8,232 nucleotides of DNA from Ruminiclostridium sp. (GTDB lineage Bacteria; Bacillota_A; Clostridia; Oscillospirales; Ruminococcaceae), in contig JAFZOA010000349.1 in NCBI GenBank assembly GCA_017550775.1, positions 1 through 8,232 of the forward strand. Direction: 5' to 3'. Position numbers and translations under genes: made by a program. Each line of letters opens with the position of its first letter. Position 1 is the first letter of the stretch. The notes below the pieces were generated by a model, which saw nothing but the letters and a program-made list of their open reading frames with translations, was not told the DNA's origin and did no database searches. Shown here piece by piece: positions 1 to 4,938 of the stretch.

Positions 1-519
1 CAAAGAACTTTGAGCGACATTCTTGCGGCGTTCCTGCACAATCCAAAGGTGGTATTCCTTGACGAGCCTACAATCGGTCTGGATGTTGCAATGAAGAGCA
101 AAATCCGCGAGATGATTCTTGAACTGAACAGAAAGAAGAACACGACGGTCATCCTTACAACCCACGACATGGGAGACGTAGATGCCCTGTGCGAAAGGAT
201 TGTCATAATCGACAAGGGAAAGATGCTCTACGACAACGACATAGAGCACCTGAAGGGCTTTTTCGGTTCATACCGCACGCTCAAGATAAGAGTAAGCGGC
301 GACCTTGAAAAACAGGCAGAACTGATAAAAGCCGAGCTCCCCGGTTTTTCCGTTTCCGCGGATGACGAGTGGATATCCGTGCTTGTCGATGAAGAAAAGG
401 CAAAGGTAATAGATGTGCTGGGTCAGCTGCAGCATTCGCACAATGTGCGGGATATGCAGCTTGAGGAGATCTCGACCGAAGAAGTAATAAAGAAAATATA
501 CGAGGAGGGGGTAAAATGA
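1..519 (+). CDS. ABC-2 type exporter ATP-binding subunit, C-terminal part (5' end outside window)
   Basis: This is the ATPase subunit of an ABC exporter, acting at the inner face of the membrane with the two permeases that follow. The reading frame is open from base 1, so the Walker A motif and most of the signature lie off the left edge. Only the trailing Gln-Arg of an LSxGQR-type signature is seen. In the 172 visible residues, Walker B is VVFLDE (about 17-22), the D-loop is GLD (26-28), and the switch histidine lies in TTHD (His55). The stretch DEPTIGLDV and a ~100-residue C-terminal regulatory tail resemble the COG4586 ATPases that pair with ABC2_membrane_6 permeases. The TTG at 10 is not the start, because the motif context continues upstream. 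The stop TGA overlaps the next ATG (ATGA), which implies translational coupling. The family call is firm; the substrate is unknown (some relatives have been linked to export of viologen-like cations). Confidence 0.9.
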   Translation, partial: QRTLSDILAAFLHNPKVVFLDEPTIGLDVAMKSKIREMILELNRKKNTTVILTTHDMGDVDALCERIVIIDKGKMLYDNDIEHLKGFFGSYRTLKIRVSGDLEKQAELIKAELPGFSVSADDEWISVLVDEEKAKVIDVLGQLQHSHNVRDMQLEEISTEEVIKKIYEEGVK

Positions 520-1319
520 ATCTGAAAAAATATCTCACCCTCACCCGCGCGGGGATAATCGAATCACTTCAGTTCCGGCTCTCGTTCGTCGTAATGGTGA
601 TAGGAAATATTCTTTATCTGATAGTTGTTTATTTTCTGTGGAAAGCCATTTACGATTCGTCAGAGACCGATATTGTCAACGGCATGACCTTTACCGACAC
701 GCTTATTTATATAGTGCTCGCATCGGCATTGTTCAGCTTTATGGAGATGTACATAGTCTGGGAGATAGGACGGAGCATACAATCGGGAAAAATAGTGCTG
801 GACCTTCTGAAACCGATGGATTACAGAAGATACCTGTTCTGGTCATATTCGGGAACGTTCGTTTCGCAGTTCTTCCTCACGTTCCTCCCGACGTTCATAG
901 CTGTTTCGATAGTTACAGGCGGGGCGATACCGCTCGGGATAAATCTGCTGTATTTCGTGATCTCGGTGGTCATGGCGGTGTCCATTAATTACAGCATAGA
1001 TTTCTTCACAGGGACTATCTGCCTTTACACGGAATCTATATGGGGAATAAATATTATGAAGCAGGTCATAGTGCTTCTTCTCTCGGGCGCTACGATACCG
1101 CTTGCATTCTTCCCCGAACCGCTGAAGACGATAATGTATTATCTGCCATTCCAGTCGATCTATAATGCGCCGCTGTCGCTGCTCCTTGACGGAAATCCCG
1201 AGCCTCAGAAAGTACTTATAACGCTCGGAATACAGCTTGCGTGGTGCGTTGGTATGCTTGTGATAAGCAAGGTCTTCTGGAAGATATCTCTGAAGCAGAT
1301 AACGGTGAATGGAGGCTGA
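516..1319 (+). CDS. ABC-2 family exporter permease, first subunit (COG4587-like)
   Basis: An integral membrane permease of 267 aa, the usual length for this family. About six hydrophobic segments can be seen (roughly residues 22-42, 61-83, 113-133, 141-163, 178-200 and 233-255). Family hallmarks are a cytoplasmic stretch GKIVLDLLKPMDY after segment 2, and SGATIPLAFFP followed by LPFQSIYNAP near the C-terminus. Both are typical of the ABC2_membrane_6 (formerly DUF990) group. The ATG start overlaps the ATPase stop by 4 nt and is preceded by a strong GAGGAGGGG ribosome-binding site at 502-510, so the start is well supported. The next permease begins 3 nt after the stop. It probably forms a heterodimeric channel with that protein, driven by the upstream ATPase. 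The exported substrate cannot be read from the sequence. Confidence 0.9.
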   Translation: MNLKKYLTLTRAGIIESLQFRLSFVVMVIGNILYLIVVYFLWKAIYDSSETDIVNGMTFTDTLIYIVLASALFSFMEMYIVWEIGRSIQSGKIVLDLLKPMDYRRYLFWSYSGTFVSQFFLTFLPTFIAVSIVTGGAIPLGINLLYFVISVVMAVSINYSIDFFTGTICLYTESIWGINIMKQVIVLLLSGATIPLAFFPEPLKTIMYYLPFQSIYNAPLSLLLDGNPEPQKVLITLGIQLAWCVGMLVISKVFWKISLKQITVNGG

Positions 1320-1322
1320 GCT

Positions 1323-2126
1323 ATGAAAAGAAAAGGATTTGGATTCTATTTCAGGATATACCGTAAGATACTCGCTCAGGATCTGAAGAGCAAGATGAGC
1401 TACCGTGCGGACTTCATCATTTCCACGATAGGTATGATATTCACCAATATTGCGGGATTTGTAAGCTTCTGGATATTGTTCAGGAATTTCTCGTCGATAA
1501 ACGGCTGGGGATATTATGAAATGCTGTTTCTTTACGGCTTCTCGCTCGTGTCGCTGACACCCGTGCAGTGTCTTTTCGACAACAACTGGAGCCTGAGACA
1601 GTACGTGTATTCAGGCGACTTCATCAAATATTGCTTCCGTCCGATAAACCTGTTCTTCTACTTTCAGTCGGAGGTGTTCGACATAAAGGGACTCGGTCAG
1701 CTTGCGTTCGGCATCGGAACGATAGCGTATTCGTGGGCGAATATGGATCTGCCCTTCGATGCGCTCGCACTTCTTAAACTGATAGTGTTCCTTATTACGG
1801 CATCGCTTATAATGATTGCATTGCAGAACGCGGCTGCGGCTTCCTGCTTCTGGATACAGAACTCGTTTTATGTGCTCGACCTTGTGTTCAGATTCAAGGA
1901 TTACGCTAAATACCCGATCACGATATTCAGCCCCGTTTTCCGCTTTATCTTCACGTTTATCATGCCGATAGCTTTCATTGCGTACTATCCGAGCCTTGTG
2001 ATACTGCGGCCTGACGAGGTGCCGATATTGTCATGGTTATCGCCTGTGATCGGAGTGGTATTCTTCATCATCAGCTATAAGATCTGGATGTACGGCGCAA
2101 AAAAGTACAGCGGCACGGGTTCGTAA
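1323..2126 (+). CDS. ABC-2 family exporter permease, second subunit (COG3694-like)
   Basis: The second membrane subunit, also 267 aa, is related to but distinct from the first permease. It has a basic, amphipathic N-terminus (FGFYFRIYRKILAQDLKSK), then segments at roughly 32-54, 64-84, 147-175, 203-222 and 238-256. The stretch YVYSGDFIKYCFRPINLFF corresponds to the conserved 'G..d..L.RP' loop of the family, and the end KYSGTGS matches the characteristic short Gly-rich tail. The ATG lies 3 nt after the previous stop, and its ribosome-binding site (GGAGG, 1311-1315) is embedded in the last codons of the upstream gene, so the pair is translationally coupled. It is the last intact gene of the operon. 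No convincing intrinsic terminator follows it. Confidence 0.9.
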   Translation: MKRKGFGFYFRIYRKILAQDLKSKMSYRADFIISTIGMIFTNIAGFVSFWILFRNFSSINGWGYYEMLFLYGFSLVSLTPVQCLFDNNWSLRQYVYSGDFIKYCFRPINLFFYFQSEVFDIKGLGQLAFGIGTIAYSWANMDLPFDALALLKLIVFLITASLIMIALQNAAAASCFWIQNSFYVLDLVFRFKDYAKYPITIFSPVFRFIFTFIMPIAFIAYYPSLVILRPDEVPILSWLSPVIGVVFFIISYKIWMYGAKKYSGTGS

Positions 2127-2282
2127 CTTCCCGCAAGGTCTGAGGTACATTATTTCGTTCACCTTAGCAGAGTTTTATATCACCGGTGCCGATGCAACGG
2201 GCTGTGTCAAATCTTTGGTAGTTACAAGTGAGAGCATAAAGTCAATATCATACAACAACAGAATACCCGGAGGTAAGAAAAT
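2127..2282 (+). other. Intergenic leader before the MFS remnant
   Basis: These 156 bases separate the exporter operon from the truncated transporter. There is no open frame of note, no tRNA-like fold and no clear hairpin followed by a T-run. A ribosome-binding site (GGAGG at 2269-2273) sits 9 nt before the ATG at 2283. I cannot identify a convincing -35/-10 pair, so it is unclear whether the remnant was read from its own promoter or from the upstream operon. Confidence 0.5.
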
Positions 2283-2404
2283 ATGACTCTGCTGCTTGCG
2301 ATGATATACCTTGCGTTCGTGAGTCTCGGACTGCCGGATTCGCTGCTCGGTTCGGGCTGGCCGACCATGCAGGCGGACTTCGACGTGCCGTCGTCATACG
2401 CTAT
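2283..2404 (+). pseudogene. Major facilitator superfamily (MFS) transporter, N-terminal fragment
   Basis: The first ~40 codons of an MFS permease. The start MTLLLAMIYLAFVSLGLPDS followed by LLGSGWPTMQADFDVPSSYA matches the first membrane helix and the following loop seen in many Firmicutes MFS proteins, where the next residues are normally Gly-Ile-Ile and a second helix. Here homology stops after Tyr-Ala (about 2402). The frame then runs through the antisense of the neighbouring DUF3089 remnant and ends at TGA 2460-2462, giving a 59-residue chimeric peptide. An intact MFS protein would be near 400 aa, so >85% is missing and transport is impossible. The ribosome-binding site GGAGG at 2269-2273 is intact, which suggests recent loss. 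The MFS assignment rests on a short segment but a distinctive one. Confidence 0.75.
2389..2404. other. Deletion/fusion junction with apparent microhomology
   Basis: Read on the plus strand these bases give the Pro-Ser-Ser-Tyr-Ala expected in the MFS protein. Read on the minus strand they give the Ile-Ala-Tyr-Asp-Asp expected in DUF3089 proteins (family pattern 'MQIAY.D'). Left of the junction only MFS sequence is recognisable; right of it only DUF3089. The shared ~13-16 bases are what a microhomology-mediated deletion between two convergent genes would leave. A chimeric assembly join at the same short repeat would look identical. Confidence 0.6.
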
Positions 2405-2788
2405 CTGCATGTATTTCTCCTGCTCTTCTATGTCAAGCGATAAGACGGGAAATGTCGTCTGACGGTAATACGGGGAATAAACCGCTGCAACATCCGAATA
2501 AAGTCCGAGCTCCTGATTAAGCGCGCCGATAAATCTGCTTCTTGTCTTTTCGTTAGATATATCTGCGTTATAGTTTCCGTCCCTGCCCATATCTACAAGC
2601 GGGCAGACAATGAACAGGTCGGCATCCCTGTCCTCGCCGTAATCCCAGAAAACCCAGTTATCCTGCTCCGAGTAGTCTGTACTATCTGCTGTCTGTGTGA
2701 TTTCGTTTGCTGATTCAGCACAGACGGGGACAGAGAGCATTAACATCAGCTATACTGCTGCGCCTAATAATAAGATCGATCTCTTCAT
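2390..2788 (-). pseudogene. DUF3089 family secreted protein, N-terminal fragment with a nonsense codon
   Basis: Remnant of a DUF3089 protein, an alpha/beta-hydrolase-like family of unproven function that is often secreted. The natural start is ATG at 2788, preceded by GGAGGAC (complement of 2794-2800). It begins MKRSILLLGAAV, then an in-frame TAG (codon 13, 2750-2752), then LMLMLSVPVCAES. Together these form a signal peptide with a plausible Val-Cys-Ala cleavage site. The mature part shows DUF3089 hallmarks in order: DNWVFWDYG, DADLFIVCPLVD, GNYNADISNEKTRSRFIGAL and VYSPYYRQTTFPVL, then EEQEKYMQIAYDD. Homology ends there, before the 'GFSQG' nucleophile region that normally follows, so the catalytic part is gone. 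Reading continues antisense through the MFS remnant to 2222 as nonsense. A downstream ATG at 2746 would start inside the signal peptide's hydrophobic core. It lies 83 nt downstream of the methyltransferase on the same strand. Confidence 0.8.
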
Positions 2789-2871
2789 GATTTGTCCTCC
2801 AAATCTAAAATCTCTTTCGTTTTTGCTTCTTCGCATCAAAAAGCAGTGAATCCATGTAGGTACAGTATATA

Positions 2872-3711
2872 TCAATTGTGCTCTCCGGAACCCGCAAACC
2901 CAATTTCGATTATTTTGAAATAACCCATTTTCATAGCAAATGCCATTTCCTGTCTTGTTGTGAACGGTATAGACTCCGCATTTCTGACATCTTCCGGCAA
3001 TCGCCTGAACGTCGAAACAGTAACGAACTTATCAGACCACTCGCTGAATTTCTGTCGTGCGCTGTTGACAGCAAGATGGCATTTGCTTGAATACCCGCTT
3101 TTCTCGATAAATTTGTTTGTGCTAAAGATGCCTGCCTCGTTCCTGGCATCGAAACATATACCGCCGCCGGGATACTTCCCGGCAAGTGATGTGAATAATC
3201 CCTTTACGGTATCATCATCGAAATATATCAGCACACCACCGCTTATTACGAAAAGTCCGTCCTCGGGAGAAGTCTCCACCTCGTGGAACCAACTCGTGTC
3301 AAAGGCACTGTACGGTGCGTTTTTCTCACGCTCGCGAAGCTTAAGCAGGCTTTTTCTGACTTCAATTATTTCCGGCAGGTCAAGGTTTATCCACCTGCAT
3401 CTTCCGTTATCGACATCGGAGAAGCTGTTATCCAGACCGCAGCCGAGATTGACAACGGTCGCGCCGGGTTTCTTCACAAGGTATTCCTTTGCGCGGTCAC
3501 AGAGCATACGTTTTCTCACCGCATATTCTATGGTTTTCATATTAAGGCTGTCGATATACCCGAAATCGAATTCTATCCTGTCGATCAGTGCTTCCGCTTC
3601 TTTGTCGGGAAATATATCCGGATAAAGCTTCGAGCAGTATGCCCGTCCGTAAAGCGGAAACACCAGAGTTTCCATGATCGTATTTTCCTGTATTTTTATC
3701 TTTTCCTGCAT
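2872..3711 (-). CDS. Class I SAM-dependent O-methyltransferase, LCM / polyketide-methyltransferase family
   Basis: A soluble 279-aa methyltransferase resembling the leucine carboxyl methyltransferase superfamily (PF04072/COG3315), which in bacteria contains many small-molecule O-methyltransferases. The SAM-binding glycine loop is VVNLGCGLDN (residues 86-95). The acidic residue closing strand 2 is in NLDLPEII (Asp111), and strand 4 is FVISGGVLIYF (154-164), matching 'i.egv..Y'. RKRMLCDRAKEYL (66-78) fits the conserved helix before motif I, and ETLVFPLYGRAYCSK (14-28) fits the N-terminal signature 'ETllipLyaRA..S'. This supports the upstream Met1 over Met13, although the ribosome-binding site is weak (GGAAATAAG). 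The substrate is unknown. The gene starts 37 nt downstream of the inverted-repeat element, which may have separated it from an ancestral promoter or from PAP2. No clear terminator follows it. Confidence 0.85.
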   Translation of the reverse strand: MQEKIKIQENTIMETLVFPLYGRAYCSKLYPDIFPDKEAEALIDRIEFDFGYIDSLNMKTIEYAVRKRMLCDRAKEYLVKKPGATVVNLGCGLDNSFSDVDNGRCRWINLDLPEIIEVRKSLLKLREREKNAPYSAFDTSWFHEVETSPEDGLFVISGGVLIYFDDDTVKGLFTSLAGKYPGGGICFDARNEAGIFSTNKFIEKSGYSSKCHLAVNSARQKFSEWSDKFVTVSTFRRLPEDVRNAESIPFTTRQEMAFAMKMGYFKIIEIGFAGSGEHN

Positions 3712-3748
3712 TTTTCTTATTTCCGTCAGTTACTTCCTTTTAGCTGCT

Positions 3749-3766
3749 TTAAGGTAACCTCTAAAA
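3749..3766 (+). repeat. Left terminal inverted repeat of the MITE-like element
   Basis: TTAAGGTAACCTCTAAAA. It differs from the reverse complement of the right end only at positions 7 and 8 (TA versus GT). It includes the putative TTAA target duplication at 3749-3752. Confidence 0.75.
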
Positions 3767-3872
3767 AACCATTTGAGAGAAAAAGAGCTACTTGCACCGA
3801 TAGCTGCGTCAAGTCTCCTCACCTTGTGTCAGCAAGCTTTCGGAGCCTTTCCTTGCTCTCGGCGCAATTATC

Positions 3873-4799
3873 TCATTTTCTCTTTTCAAAGCTGGTTTTA
3901 GAGGTACCCTTAAGAAACGCCGAGCTGATGACCGAGTAGATGATGTATGTTATCAGCGTTCCGAAGCATACGTCTGAAAGAAAATGATTGGTCATATGTA
4001 TGCGGTTGTAGCCGTAGATAATAACGAATACGCTGGCGAGCGCGAAGCATACGATGTTCTTCGCCATGCTTCTCTTTTTGCAGACATCTGCAAGCATCGG
4101 CAGCGAGAACATCATCGACGCTATCGTCATATTTCCGCTCGGCCAGCTCTTGAAGTTGTCGTTGCTTCCCGCGAGATTCGGTATCATCTGCCACCAGTTA
4201 CGGAATTCGCTCATCGGTTCATCAAGCGTTATCAGGTACTTGTAGCGCGGGCGCGAACCAACCTGCTTGAGCCAGAGATTCACATTGTCTGCCGCGATCC
4301 CCGCGACAAGTATCGCCGCACCTACGGCTATAAGCTTATCGGGGTCGATGTCATCAAACAGGAAATAACATACTATCGGCACCCATGCGTACAGCACTAC
4401 CCAGAAGCCCCAGCTCAGTACGGAAAGCAGCGGCGAGGACTCTCCCGCAGTATATTCAAACAGCGCTCTTACGCTCTTGCCGTTATAGCTGTTGCTGTAA
4501 TATACCGCCATGTAGTATCCGACGATAAGGAGCACCCACGCGAGCATCTTGTAATTGCCGCCTTTTTTTGAGAGCCCCTTGAACAGGCACATACCTGCGG
4601 CGGGATACAGGCAGTACGAAAAGTACGAGCCGTATGTGGCGAAAAACGCACCGATATCAGTCTTGTTTGCGAGAGCCTCGTTTATGCCGAAGTCGCAAAA
4701 TGAGCCGATGATTATTCCGGTAATGCAGAATACTACGACTCCGATGAAGCAGGCGAACGGCACGGACATTATTTGTTTCTTACTCATTTTAACGATCAT
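3873..4799 (-). CDS. PAP2-superfamily membrane phosphatase-like protein, C-terminus supplied by the MITE-like element
   Basis: An integral membrane protein of 308 aa with about six hydrophobic segments (roughly 14-34, 52-72, 86-104, 125-148, 157-176 and 246-264, plus a last one at 278-294). PAP2 enzymes remove phosphate from lipid phosphates or polyprenyl/undecaprenyl pyrophosphates at the outer membrane face. The three motifs are recognisable but altered. C1 is K178-x6-R185-Tyr where RP is usual. C2 is P220-S-G-N223 where His is usual. C3 is R266-x5-H272-x3-D276, intact. The nucleophile His272 remains, but the C2 residue usually proposed as proton donor is Asn. The last ~12 residues, KGTSKTSFEKRK, and the stop come from the inverted-repeat element. 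The start is uncertain: AAGGAAG touches ATG 4799, and Met5 (4787) lies 12 nt from it. It likely has its own promoter. Confidence 0.85.
   Translation of the reverse strand: MIVKMSKKQIMSVPFACFIGVVVFCITGIIIGSFCDFGINEALANKTDIGAFFATYGSYFSYCLYPAAGMCLFKGLSKKGGNYKMLAWVLLIVGYYMAVYYSNSYNGKSVRALFEYTAGESSPLLSVLSWGFWVVLYAWVPIVCYFLFDDIDPDKLIAVGAAILVAGIAADNVNLWLKQVGSRPRYKYLITLDEPMSEFRNWWQMIPNLAGSNDNFKSWPSGNMTIASMMFSLPMLADVCKKRSMAKNIVCFALASVFVIIYGYNRIHMTNHFLSDVCFGTLITYIIYSVISSAFLKGTSKTSFEKRK
3896..3913 (-). repeat. Right terminal inverted repeat of the MITE-like element
   Basis: On the minus strand this reads TTAAGGGTACCTCTAAAA, with the second TTAA at 3910-3913. In the PAP2 reading frame it encodes (L)-K-G-T-S-K, so it lies inside the 3' end of that gene. 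Confidence 0.75.
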
Positions 4800-4821
4800 C
4801 TTCCTTTCAATTGGTATTTAT

Positions 4822-4830
4822 ATTTTACCA
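4822..4830 (-). promoter_or_regulatory. Candidate extended -10 promoter for the PAP2 gene
   Basis: The minus strand reads TGGTAAAAT, an extended -10 (TG-N-TAAAAT, one mismatch to TATAAT), 22 nt upstream of the first ATG of the PAP2 gene. No good -35 hexamer is visible, which is tolerable for extended -10 promoters. An inverted repeat covers the region where the -35 would be. Confidence 0.4.
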
Positions 4831-4839
4831 CAAAATCGG

Positions 4840-4876
4840 TATTATGGAATAGCAAAACGGGATAATTCCGATAATA
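4840..4876. promoter_or_regulatory. Inverted repeat over the PAP2 promoter -35 region (possible operator)
   Basis: TATTATGGAAT (4840-4850) and ATTCCGATAATA (4865-4876) are inverted copies matching over 11 bp with a single extra base, separated by 14 bases. The position, just upstream of the candidate -10 at 4822-4827, suits a dimeric regulator's operator. It could alternatively be a second hairpin helping to end transcription from the ABC exporter genes. Confidence 0.4.
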
Positions 4877-4894
4877 TTCTCAAAAATCAGCCAA

Positions 4895-4926
4895 ACTGCC
4901 AAAACAGCAATACTTGTTTCGGCAGT
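4895..4926 (-). terminator. Terminator-like hairpin after the NHLM ABC2 gene
   Basis: In the direction of the ABC genes the RNA reads ACTGCCGAAACA, an 8-nt loop, then TGTTTTGGCAGT. This is a 12-bp stem with one G-U pair, beginning 12 nt after the ABC2 stop. A T-run (ATTTTT) follows only about 8 nt after the stem, interrupted by GGCTGA, so it is an imperfect intrinsic terminator. It has no T-run on the plus strand. Confidence 0.5.
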
Positions 4927-4938
4927 CCTGCATAATGA

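Larger units (their letters stand above)
3749..3913. mobile_element. MITE-like inverted-repeat element bounded by TTAA
   Basis: A non-coding element of ~165 bp including its TTAA ends. The left end TTAAGGTAACCTCTAAAA (3749-3766) and the reverse complement of the right end TTAAGGGTACCTCTAAAA (3896-3913) agree at 16 of 18 bases. Similarity continues inward with small gaps: TTTGAGAG.. against TTTGAAAAGAG.., then TTGCACCGATAGC (to 3804) against TTGCGCCGAGAGC (from 3855). The whole element could therefore fold as one long imperfect hairpin around a ~50-base centre, which itself holds AGCAAG/CTTGCT (3831-3836 / 3852-3857). TTAA at both boundaries is what duplication of a TTAA target on insertion would leave. 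It encodes no transposase, so it would depend on one elsewhere. The right arm carries the last codons and stop of the PAP2 gene. As RNA it might also block or end transcription. Confidence 0.7.

Noticed and set aside
10..12. TTG at 10 as the start of the first ATPase gene
   Set aside because: The frame is open to base 1 and the preceding codons give Gln-Arg-Thr, the tail of the ABC signature region, so the gene continues to the left.
2140..2170. Weak inverted repeat (TGAGGT / ACCTTA) after the second permease as a terminator
   Set aside because: Only about 5 of 6 bases pair over a long loop, and no T-run follows.
2222..2746. A 174-codon minus-strand gene as an intact protein
   Set aside because: Its first ~115 codons are a DUF3089 fragment whose true start is 2788, beyond a TAG. 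The last ~55 codons are antisense to the MFS start and its leader, with no family resemblance.
2828..2855. Hairpin TGCTTCTT / AAAAAGCA between DUF3089 and the methyltransferase as a terminator
   Set aside because: The stem is short with a mismatch, and no T-run follows it on either strand.
2960..3625. Long plus-strand open frame opposite the methyltransferase
   Set aside because: It mirrors a gene with clear SAM-binding motifs on the minus strand, has no recognisable domain and no ribosome-binding site.
3283..3939. Plus-strand open frame spanning the methyltransferase start and the inverted-repeat element
   Set aside because: It is antisense to the methyltransferase and crosses the non-coding element and the PAP2 end; no domain is recognisable.
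3984..4571. Plus-strand open frame opposite the PAP2 gene
   Set aside because: Antisense shadow of a gene with membrane segments and PAP2 motifs; its composition is rich in Arg, His and Tyr, as expected from reverse reading.
4800..4938. A small RiPP precursor gene between ABC2 and PAP2
   Set aside because: No start with a ribosome-binding site and no Gly-Gly leader-like peptide on either strand; the stretch is explained by a hairpin, an inverted repeat and a promoter.
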